This document shows positions 1-5,473 of a stretch of DNA of 6,279 bases, one piece after another (position 1 is the first letter of the stretch; each line of letters begins with the position of its first letter). Below the pieces are notes generated by a model. The model saw nothing but the letters and a program-made list of their open reading frames with translations. It made no database searches and was not told the origin of the DNA. The position numbers and the translations under genes were made by a program. The stretch lies in the NCBI GenBank assembly GCA_030638665.1, contig DAOWEF010000071.1:1-6279 (forward strand). The letters run 5' to 3'. The stretch is from Dehalococcoidia bacterium. GTDB taxonomy: Bacteria; Chloroflexota; Dehalococcoidia; E44-bin15.

Positions 1-284
1 GCATCCAGGTTTTGGTCTATTTTCTCTTTTTTCGCCTTTTTCGCACCTAGGGCTGGCGCCCTTCGTCCCTTATCCTCCCTCCCATCCAGCCAGCGCAGCA
101 TACTCTCCACCCATTCCCCCCGTCGTCTGATGTCCAAACTGGCGTAGCTGGCAGGGAGCAAGCGCTGGGGAAGTTCGCTCGACCAGCGCTCAAGGTAGCG
201 ATCGAGTCCCCCGAACACAGAACCATCCCCATAGCCTTTCTTTCGCTCTAGCTCCAGGATCTTTCGAAGCGTGGCTAGATCCAT
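1..284 (-). CDS. recG: ATP-dependent DNA helicase RecG, N-terminal part (runs off left edge)
   Basis: Only the first 94 codons are in the window; the gene continues beyond base 1. The visible protein opens with MDLATLRKILELERKKGYGD, followed by a GGLDRYLERW segment and a basic stretch rich in Lys (about residues 77-88), ending KIDQNLDA. I recognise this as the N-terminal extension that precedes the wedge (OB-fold) domain in Chloroflexota-type RecG; the helicase motifs are off the window, so the call rests on that extension and on context. RecG is a cytoplasmic superfamily 2 helicase that remodels stalled replication forks and branched recombination intermediates. The ATG at 284-282 is well supported: GGAG (293-296) lies 8 bases upstream, inside the last codons of the DAK gene, and no in-frame start is visible further up before that gene. 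The 5-base gap implies co-transcription and probably translational coupling. recG also lies close downstream of yloV in Firmicutes. Confidence 0.75.
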   Translation of the reverse strand, partial: MDLATLRKILELERKKGYGDGSVFGGLDRYLERWSSELPQRLLPASYASLDIRRRGEWVESMLRWLDGREDKGRRAPALGAKKAKKEKIDQNLD

Positions 285-289
285 GGGTA

Positions 290-1891
290 TTACTCCACGG
301 AAATGATGTAGTTATAGTGGGGTTGACCTGCGTGGATCGCTTCCACCTCAAGGTGAGGGTGTTTCTTGCGCAGCGCCTCAGCGATCCCCTCAGCCTCGCC
401 GCCCTCGGTATCGGCACCATAGTAGATGGTGACGACCTCGCACTTCGGTAAATCGATTTGGGAAAGCACCTCATTAACCAACTGTGGAATGCGGTCACCC
501 ACTCCCACCAGCTCCCCATCGAGGAAGGCGATGGCCTGCCCATCCTTCATGACGAGGTCACCAAACCTTGCGGAGCGCACCGCAGTGGTTACCTCCACCG
601 TCCGCACCGCCGATATTGCCTCTTTCATGGCAGCAACATTTGCTTCGAAATCTGCCTCGTCGCTGAAGGCCAAGAGCGCCGCCACGCCCTGGGGGATCGT
701 TTCTGTAGGCAGAATCGCCACCCTTTTTGCGCTCAGCATGCGCGCCTGCTCCGCGGCAAGCACGATATTGGGGTTATTGGGCAGGAGAATAACCTTGTCC
801 GAGGGCACTGATTCCACCGCCCGGAGGAGCTCCTCGGTCGAGGGATTCATTGTCTGTCCCCCCGAGGCAACGGCAGTGACCCCGAGGCTTCGAAATACCT
901 CCCCCATCCCCTCACCTGAAGCCACCGCCACAGTCGCGAGCTCCATCTGAGGTGGCTTCTCAAGAGCGATAAACTCCTCATGCTGCTCATCTATGTTTTG
1001 CACATTCACCTGGCACAGCGTTCCCAGTGAGGCAGCATAGCTAAGGGCGGCTCCTGGGTCGAAGGTGTGGACATGGGCTCTCACCAAATTCTCATCCTCC
1101 ACCACCAACACAGACTGCCCGATAACCTCCAGTTGCTCTCTGATCTGTTCCGGGTTGAGGTCCCGGCCCTCGATGATAAACTCGGTGCAATAGCCGTAGG
1201 AGTGCTCCGCTCCGGAGACGCTATCCCCTACCCGCCCGGCGCAGATCGGCGCGAGGATTTCTAATTCACCCGTCTCGCCCTGCAGGTAACGTAAAAACCC
1301 TTCGAAGATCACATAAAGCCCCAATCCCCCGGCATCCACCACCCCGGCCTCACGGAGCACTGCAAGCAGGGAGGGCGTTCTGGCCACGGAATCCTTCGCC
1401 GCACTGGCGGTGGCCTCCATAATCGTACCCAGGTCGTTGGTGGCGGAAACTCCTTGAGCCGCAGCGGAGGCCTCCCTGATCACCGTGAGTATGGTCCCCT
1501 CTACAGGATGGCTCACCGCTTTGTAAGCAAGGGAAGAACCTGCCAATAATCCCGCCACCAGGTCGCTCCCCTCCAGGCACTCCTTATCATCGAGCGTGGC
1601 GGCCAGGCCGCGCAGTATCTGAGAGAGGATCACCCCGCTATTGCCGCGCGCCCCCATTAGGGCACCGTGTGCTATGGCGCGGGCTACCGTAGAGGCATTC
1701 TCCTCTGTGGCACGGGATGCCTCAGCCACTGCCGAGCGCATGGTGAGGAGCATATTGATTCCCGTATCGCCATCGGGCACCGGAAAGACGTTGAGGGAAT
1801 TTATCTGGTCCGCGTTTCTCTCCAGCCACACCGATGCACTACTAAACATCCCGACCAGATCTTGCCCGTTACAGGAGTTTATTACCCTCAT
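290..1891 (-). CDS. DAK domain (DhaL + DegV-like) protein, FakA/YloV family
   Basis: A 533-residue protein, close to the usual length of the YloV/FakA family. The N-terminal DhaL-type kinase domain (about residues 1-200) shows LNVFPVPDGDTGINM (33-47) with the Mg-binding aspartates D40 and D42, the glycine-rich GARGNSG loop (80-86) and DAGGLGLY (186-193). A middle domain carries C235 and the HVH pair H273/H275, which match the positions of the zinc ligands I recall for S. aureus FakA. The C-terminal part (from about 315) is the DegV-related region, ending in the conserved PHYNYIISVE. In Firmicutes FakA phosphorylates fatty acids bound to FakB proteins; no FakB gene is visible here, so the substrate is inferred only from family. 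I chose the ATG at 1891, with GGA 5 bases upstream; a GTG at 1909 adds six residues and has AGG 5 bases upstream. A strong promoter lies at 1942-1970. The Asp23-family gene that sits beside it in Firmicutes (yloU) is absent. Confidence 0.9.
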   Translation of the reverse strand: MRVINSCNGQDLVGMFSSASVWLERNADQINSLNVFPVPDGDTGINMLLTMRSAVAEASRATEENASTVARAIAHGALMGARGNSGVILSQILRGLAATLDDKECLEGSDLVAGLLAGSSLAYKAVSHPVEGTILTVIREASAAAQGVSATNDLGTIMEATASAAKDSVARTPSLLAVLREAGVVDAGGLGLYVIFEGFLRYLQGETGELEILAPICAGRVGDSVSGAEHSYGYCTEFIIEGRDLNPEQIREQLEVIGQSVLVVEDENLVRAHVHTFDPGAALSYAASLGTLCQVNVQNIDEQHEEFIALEKPPQMELATVAVASGEGMGEVFRSLGVTAVASGGQTMNPSTEELLRAVESVPSDKVILLPNNPNIVLAAEQARMLSAKRVAILPTETIPQGVAALLAFSDEADFEANVAAMKEAISAVRTVEVTTAVRSARFGDLVMKDGQAIAFLDGELVGVGDRIPQLVNEVLSQIDLPKCEVVTIYYGADTEGGEAEGIAEALRKKHPHLEVEAIHAGQPHYNYIISVE

Positions 1892-1902
1892 CGCTTTCCA
1901 TC

Positions 1903-1931
1903 TTGCCACAAGGGCCTATTTATGATACCCT
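1903..1931 (+). promoter_or_regulatory. Candidate promoter for rpmB (extended -10 type)
   Basis: On the plus strand TTGCCA (1903-1908) is separated by 17 bases from TACCCT (1926-1931). That -10 hexamer is poor but is preceded by TGA (1923-1925), the TGn of an extended -10 element, which could make up for it. Transcription would begin near 1938, giving a leader of about 43 bases. The match is weak, so this is a candidate only. If real, it is nested with the DAK promoter: each core lies in the initially transcribed region of the other. Confidence 0.35.
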
Positions 1932-1939
1932 TATTCGGT

Positions 1940-1958
1940 GAATTCTACAGTAAAATTC
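1940..1958. promoter_or_regulatory. Imperfect palindrome, possible operator
   Basis: GAATTCTAC (1940-1948), one central base, then GTAAAATTC (1950-1958): the right arm pairs with the left at 8 of 9 positions. It covers the whole -10 element and part of the spacer of the DAK promoter and begins just downstream of the predicted rpmB start point. The one-base centre suits a protein-binding DNA dyad better than an RNA hairpin. It does not match the GAAC-N4-GTTC LexA box or other operator consensus that I can recall, so no regulator is named. Confidence 0.35.
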
Positions 1959-1970
1959 CAATTTAGTCAA
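1942..1970 (-). promoter_or_regulatory. Sigma-70-type promoter for the DAK-recG unit
   Basis: On the minus strand TTGACT (1970-1965, -35) is followed after exactly 17 bases by TAGAAT (1947-1942, -10). Both hexamers match the vegetative consensus at five of six positions. Transcription would begin near A1935, giving a leader of about 26 bases to the GTG or 44 to the ATG of the DAK gene. The -35 element lies against the rpmB ribosome binding site on the other strand, so the two divergent genes share this control region. Confidence 0.65.
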
Positions 1971-1975
1971 AGGGG
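1969..1975 (+). promoter_or_regulatory. Ribosome binding site of rpmB
   Basis: AAAGGGG ends 5 bases before the rpmB ATG. It fixes that start, since the next methionine codon in frame does not occur within the protein and the N-terminal CxxC follows at once. On the opposite strand these bases abut the -35 element of the DAK promoter. Confidence 0.7.
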
Positions 1976-1980
1976 AAACG

Positions 1981-2169
1981 ATGCCGGGGAAATGTGATGT
2001 ATGTGGTAAGACGCCTCAGTTTGGGCATAATGTTAGCCACTCCAAGCGCCGCACCAATCGGCAGTGGAAAATTAATACCCATAAGAAGCGGCTATTCGTC
2101 GATGGGAAAAAGGTGCGGGTCAACATCTGCACCAGATGCCTCAGGAACCAACTCAAGCTAGCCAGTTAA
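1981..2169 (+). CDS. rpmB: Large ribosomal subunit protein bL28, zinc-binding form
   Basis: A 62-residue protein of the usual short bL28 length, basic throughout, with the family's start MPGKCDVCGKTPQFGHNVSH and the following SKRRTNRQWK. It is part of the large ribosomal subunit near the exit-tRNA region. Two CxxC pairs, C5/C8 and C50/C53, make it the C+ form that holds a zinc ion; bacteria with two L28 genes keep a C- version for zinc shortage, and none is visible here. It is the only plus-strand gene. It is divergent from the DAK gene and meets rpe tail to tail, with 12 bases of overlap, so its transcript must end inside rpe or run antisense to it. In Firmicutes rpmB also neighbours yloU/yloV, which supports the arrangement. 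Confidence 0.96.
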   Translation: MPGKCDVCGKTPQFGHNVSHSKRRTNRQWKINTHKKRLFVDGKKVRVNICTRCLRNQLKLAS

Positions 2170-2838
2170 CCCGCGAAGGCTCGCCATGAGCCTATCCATC
2201 GCCTCTTTAACGCTCTCCCGGCTATTGAATATCGCCGAGCCCGCCACCAGCACCCGCGCTCCCGCCCCAACCGCTCTGGGCGCTGTTTGAGCCGTGATGC
2301 CCCCATCGACCTCAAGCTCGCAGGCCAATCCCCTCTCATCCAGGATTTGCCTGAGGCGGGCGATCTTATCTAAAACCTCCTCAATGAAGGCCTGCCCGGC
2401 AAAGCCGGGGTTAACTGTCATCAGGAGCACCAGATCGAGCGCGGGAAGTATCTCATCGACCACAGCGAGCGGGGTCGCCGGGTTGATAGACACCCCGGCC
2501 CTGACCCCCAGCCCCTTCATCGATTCCACCATCCTATGGAGATCAGGGCAAACCTCGGCGTGCACTGTGATGATATCCGCCCCTGCCCGGGCGAATTGCT
2601 CAAGCTGAATCTCCGGTCTCTCGACCATCAGGTGGACATCGAGGGGCAAGTTTGTCCAGGGGCGAATCGCCTCGACCACCGGGGCGCCGATGGTTATCGG
2701 GGGGACGAAGTGCCCGTCCATGACATCGATGTGGATGTAGTGAGCGCCCGCTGTCGTCACCTCAGCGACCTGCTCGCCCAGGCGAGCGAAGTCAGCGGAA
2801 AGGATGGAGGGGGCTATCTTGACCTCGCTGCTAACCAT
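2158..2838 (-). CDS. rpe: Ribulose-phosphate 3-epimerase
   Basis: Interconverts D-ribulose 5-phosphate and D-xylulose 5-phosphate in the cytoplasm, in the pentose phosphate pathway and the Calvin cycle. The 226-residue TIM barrel has the family's usual length and motifs: KIAPSILSADF (7-17), HIDVMDGHFVP (36-46), VHLMVE (68-73), VNPGFAGQ (142-149), EVDGGI (176-181) and AGSAIF (199-204). Expected metal ligands H36, D38, H69 and D178 are all present, D38 and D178 being the acid/base pair; VNPGFAGQ has Ala where Gly is usual. I chose the ATG at 2838 because AGGG lies 5 bases upstream; a TTG at 2853 would add MSRAE. Either start overlaps the end of argH (by 8 or 23 bases), so translation is probably coupled. 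The 3' end overlaps convergent rpmB by 12 bases. Confidence 0.95.
   Translation of the reverse strand: MVSSEVKIAPSILSADFARLGEQVAEVTTAGAHYIHIDVMDGHFVPPITIGAPVVEAIRPWTNLPLDVHLMVERPEIQLEQFARAGADIITVHAEVCPDLHRMVESMKGLGVRAGVSINPATPLAVVDEILPALDLVLLMTVNPGFAGQAFIEEVLDKIARLRQILDERGLACELEVDGGITAQTAPRAVGAGARVLVAGSAIFNSRESVKEAMDRLMASLRGLTG
2177..2193 (+). terminator. Short stem-loop after rpmB, doubtful terminator
   Basis: AGGCTC (2177-2182) can pair with GAGCCT (2188-2193) across a 5-base loop, starting 8 bases after the rpmB stop. No T-run follows, so it is not a normal rho-independent terminator. It lies in the rpe coding region and may be chance; it is listed because nothing else could end the rpmB transcript nearby. 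Confidence 0.2.
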
Positions 2839-4201
2839 CTCCGCCCTGGACAATTTCTCTCGCCCTGGCCAGTTGCTGCGCTACCTGCCCCGGGCCTGTG
2901 CCACCAGGGACATTGCGCACCCCAAGAGAGGACTCCACCGATATGGAGTAGACATCCTCCTCAAAGAGCGACGAGAAGCTTTTATACTCACTGAGGCTTA
3001 AATCCTTAAATGTCTTACCCTTCTCCACTGCATATTGAACCAATCCGCCCACTATGTTATGAGCCTCGCGGAAGGGGACTCCCTTTCCCACCAGGTAGTC
3101 CGCCAGGTCGGTGGCCAGGATATAGCCCTCCTCGGCAGCGCGGAGAGTTATTTCGCCCTTGACTTTAAGTGTAGCTACCATCCCGGTAAATACCTCTAAG
3201 GTGGAAAGAAGGGTATCCACCGTGTCGAAGAAGCCCTCCTTATCCTCCTGCATATCGCGATTATAGGTCAGCGGGAGGGCCTTCATTATGGTCAGCATAG
3301 CGAGAAGATTGCCATAAACGCGGCCAGTCTTGGCGCGCGCCAGCTCGGCGACATCCGGGTTCTTCTTCTGGGGCATGATGCTTGAGCCCGTGGCATAGGC
3401 ATCGTCAAGCTCAACAAACCCGAACTCCGTTGAGGACCAGAGGACGAGCTCTTCAGCGAAACGTGAGAGGTGCATCATAGCGATGCTGGCCGCCGCCTGA
3501 TACTCGATGACGAAGTCGCGGTCGGAGACGGCATCCATGCTATTCTCGCTTATCCGGCTGAAGCCCAGTTCCTTGGCCAGAAAATCGCGGTCAATGGGAT
3601 AGGGCACGCCAGCGAGCGCCCCGCTCCCCAGAGGCAGGACATCAGTGCGCCCCAGGCAATCGCGGAATCTGGCCACATCGCGCTGGAGCATCTCGAAGTA
3701 GGCCAGCATATGATGGGCGAAAAGCACCGGCTGCGCCCGCTGCAGATGGGTGTAGCCGGGTATCACCACATCTTTATTGGCTTCCGCCAGGTCGAGAAGG
3801 GCCTTTTGCAACTCGATAATCTTTTCTATCGTGCCCGAAATCGCCTCCTTGGCGAAGAGGCGCATGTCAAGGGCGACCTGGTCATTTCGGGAGCGGGCGG
3901 TATGCAGTTTTCGACCCACATCCCCAACCTTCTCAATCAACCGAGCCTCGATATTCATATGGATATCCTCTAAGTCATCGCGCAGGGCAAGAGAGCCACC
4001 CTCGATCTCCTCGCGAATGGAGGTGAGAGCCATTGTGATAAGCTCGGCGTCCTTATCCGAGATGATGCCCTGCTTGGCCAGCATTTTGGCGTGGGCAATG
4101 GAGCCTGCGATGTCCTGCTTATACAGGCGCTTATCGACGGACACGGACGCGGTATACTTTTCCACCGACTTATCGACCTCTTTCTTGAAACGGTCGCGCA
4201 T
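2831..4201 (-). CDS. argH: Argininosuccinate lyase
   Basis: Splits argininosuccinate into arginine and fumarate, the last step of arginine synthesis, as a cytoplasmic homotetramer of the fumarase/aspartase superfamily. The 456-residue length is typical. All three conserved blocks are present: HTARSRNDQ (100-108), GYTHLQRAQP (149-158) and the signature GSSIMPQKKNP (272-282), whose serine pair includes the catalytic base. H152 of GYTHLQ is the other expected catalytic residue. DKRLYKQDIAGSIAHAKML near the N-terminus is also typical, although the common WGGRF start is replaced by MRDRF. I chose the ATG at 4201 because AGGGGGGTGA ends 5 bases before it; a GTG at 4210 adds three residues and overlaps the argG stop as GTGA. 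The gene lies directly after argG, and rpe starts within its end. Confidence 0.97.
   Translation of the reverse strand: MRDRFKKEVDKSVEKYTASVSVDKRLYKQDIAGSIAHAKMLAKQGIISDKDAELITMALTSIREEIEGGSLALRDDLEDIHMNIEARLIEKVGDVGRKLHTARSRNDQVALDMRLFAKEAISGTIEKIIELQKALLDLAEANKDVVIPGYTHLQRAQPVLFAHHMLAYFEMLQRDVARFRDCLGRTDVLPLGSGALAGVPYPIDRDFLAKELGFSRISENSMDAVSDRDFVIEYQAAASIAMMHLSRFAEELVLWSSTEFGFVELDDAYATGSSIMPQKKNPDVAELARAKTGRVYGNLLAMLTIMKALPLTYNRDMQEDKEGFFDTVDTLLSTLEVFTGMVATLKVKGEITLRAAEEGYILATDLADYLVGKGVPFREAHNIVGGLVQYAVEKGKTFKDLSLSEYKSFSSLFEEDVYSISVESSLGVRNVPGGTGPGQVAQQLARAREIVQGGDG
2844..2847 (-). promoter_or_regulatory. Ribosome binding site deciding the rpe start
   Basis: AGGG lies inside the argH coding region, 5 bases before the ATG at 2838. 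It favours that start over the in-frame TTG at 2853, which has only a GAGAG upstream. The ATG overlaps the argH stop region, the usual layout for ribosomes that stop and restart. Confidence 0.5.
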
Positions 4202-4206
4202 GGGGT

Positions 4207-4216
4207 TCACCCCCCT
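4207..4216 (-). promoter_or_regulatory. Ribosome binding site deciding the argH start
   Basis: AGGGGGGTGA differs from the anti-16S complement AGGAGGTGA-type sequence by little and ends 5 bases before the ATG at 4201. It includes the argG stop codon, so ribosomes finishing argG sit on it. For the alternative GTG at 4210 the G-run would touch the start codon, which is poor spacing. Confidence 0.6.
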
Positions 4217-5448
4217 TCTTTTCGCTCTCTCCTCCTACCCCCATCCTCACTTTCTGGCTGCTCCACCCCCTGAACCCGGGCCTGGGTCTTCACCGGAAGC
4301 CCCCAGATGTGGATGAAGCCCACCGAGGCGCTCTGGTCGAACTCGTCGCCCTTATCATAGGTGGCCAGGCCGAAGCTGTAAAGCGATTTGGGCGACTTTC
4401 GCCCCACCACCGTCGCCTTCCCTTTGCAAAGCTTCACCCGCACCGTGCCGGTGACATGGCGCTGCGAGCTCTCGACATAGGCAGCCAGGTCCTGGTGAAG
4501 GGCGGTGAACCACAGCCCATTATAAATAAGGTCGGCATACTCCAAGGCCACCTTCTCCTTGAAGCGCAGTTGCTCCCTGGAGAGAGTCATCGCCTCTAAA
4601 GCTTTATGAGCGATAAGCAACACTGTTGCTGCCGGCGCCTCGTAAACCTCCCGCGACTTTATCCCCACCAGCCGATTCTCCACATGGTCGATTCTCCCCA
4701 CACCGTGCTCGCCGGCAAGCTCGTTTAGCTGCTGGATCAACGAGACGCTATCGAGGTTTTTCGCATTAAGGCTCACCGGAATACCCCGCTCAAAGCCGAT
4801 CTCCACATAAGAGGGCTTGTCCGGGGCATCCTGTGGCGCCCGGGTCCAGGCGAAAACCTCCTCCGGGGGCTCGGCCCAGGGGTCCTCCAGAATCCCGCAC
4901 TCGATGCTCCTCCCCCAAAGGTTCACGTCAATGGAATAGGCGCTCCCGACGGAGACGGGGATATCGTGCTTCTGGGCATAGGCAATCTCTTCCTCCCTGG
5001 TCATCCCCCACTCACGGGCCGGGGCGATGATCTTGAGGTGAGGGGCGAGGGCGAAAACGCTCACGTCGAACCTCACCTGGTCATTCCCCTTCCCGGTGCA
5101 GCCATGAGCCACCGCAGCGGCGCCTTCTTCGTTGGCGGCGTCCACCATTAGTTTGACGATGAGAGGACGAGCCAATGCCGTTGCCAGCGGATACTGCCCC
5201 TCATAGAGGGCATCGGCCTTCAGGGCGGGGAAAACGAAGTGTTTAACAAAAAGCTCCCGGGCATCGACCACCAGAGACTTCACCGCCCCTACCTTAAGCG
5301 CCTTCTGCTGAATAGCGGGTAGGTCCCGCTCGCTCCCCACATCCACCATCAGAGCGATGACATCCATGTGATAGTTTTCCGCGATCCACCTGATGGCCAC
5401 CGAGGTATCAAGCCCCCCACTATATGCGAGCACTACCTTCTCTGCCAC
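4207..5448 (-). CDS. argG: Argininosuccinate synthase
   Basis: Joins citrulline and aspartate with ATP to give argininosuccinate, the step before ArgH; cytoplasmic homotetramer. The N-terminal PP-loop YSGGLDTS (9-16) binds ATP. Further conserved blocks are EGQYPLATALARP (83-95), AHGCTGKGNDQVRF (114-127), SIDVNLWGRSIECG (172-185) and GRIDHVENRLVGIKSREVYE (251-270), covering the citrulline and aspartate sites. At 413 residues it is slightly longer than the usual 400 or so: after the family's C-terminal WGLP (382-385) comes a charged tail of 28 residues with no evident fold, ending RRRERKEGG. The start is GTG (5448), with GGGAGG at 5458-5463 nine bases upstream. argH follows at once, so the two are an operon. 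I found no convincing promoter in the 25 bases upstream; it may be co-transcribed with the upstream gene or use a promoter inside it. Confidence 0.97.
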   Translation of the reverse strand: MAEKVVLAYSGGLDTSVAIRWIAENYHMDVIALMVDVGSERDLPAIQQKALKVGAVKSLVVDARELFVKHFVFPALKADALYEGQYPLATALARPLIVKLMVDAANEEGAAAVAHGCTGKGNDQVRFDVSVFALAPHLKIIAPAREWGMTREEEIAYAQKHDIPVSVGSAYSIDVNLWGRSIECGILEDPWAEPPEEVFAWTRAPQDAPDKPSYVEIGFERGIPVSLNAKNLDSVSLIQQLNELAGEHGVGRIDHVENRLVGIKSREVYEAPAATVLLIAHKALEAMTLSREQLRFKEKVALEYADLIYNGLWFTALHQDLAAYVESSQRHVTGTVRVKLCKGKATVVGRKSPKSLYSFGLATYDKGDEFDQSASVGFIHIWGLPVKTQARVQGVEQPESEDGGRRRERKEGG

Positions 5449-5457
5449 TTCTCAAAA

Positions 5458-5463
5458 CCTCCC
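5458..5463 (-). promoter_or_regulatory. Ribosome binding site of argG
   Basis: GGGAGG, nine bases before the GTG start of argG, in the 25-base gap between the two genes. The spacing is a little long but the match is strong and supports a non-ATG start that puts the PP-loop at the expected distance from the N-terminus. Confidence 0.55.
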
Positions 5464-5473
5464 ATCTAAAGTT

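Noticed and set aside
190..543. Minus-strand frame overlapping the end of the DAK gene and the start of recG
   Set aside because: Out of frame with both, odd composition, no motif; the true frames explain this stretch fully.
426..950. Plus-strand reading frame of 174 codons antisense to the DAK gene
   Set aside because: It lies wholly inside a well-conserved gene, its protein is rich in Ser/Thr/Arg with no recognisable domain, and it has no good ribosome site. It is a frame shadow of the G+C-rich DAK gene.
1921..1926. TATGAT as the -10 element of rpmB
   Set aside because: The good -35 match TTGCCA is only 12 bases upstream, too close; pairing with TTCCAT at 1896 needs 19 bases and a weak hexamer.
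1931..1956. TTATTC with TAAAAT as an alternative rpmB promoter
   Set aside because: The spacing is only 14 bases and the -35 match is poor, so the TTGCCA/TGA-TACCCT pair was preferred, itself at low confidence.
1940..1958. The palindrome as a LexA box
   Set aside because: The Gram-positive and Chloroflexota-style GAAC-N4-GTTC core is absent; the arms read GAATT and AATTC.
2536..2994. Plus-strand frame of 152 codons antisense to rpe and argH
   Set aside because: Covers conserved parts of both enzymes and shows no motif of its own.
3777..4316. Plus-strand reading frame of 179 codons across argH and the end of argG
   Set aside because: Antisense to two certain genes, low-complexity Ser/Arg/Pro composition, no domain. 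The neighbouring plus-strand frame at 3470-3973 is rejected for the same reason.
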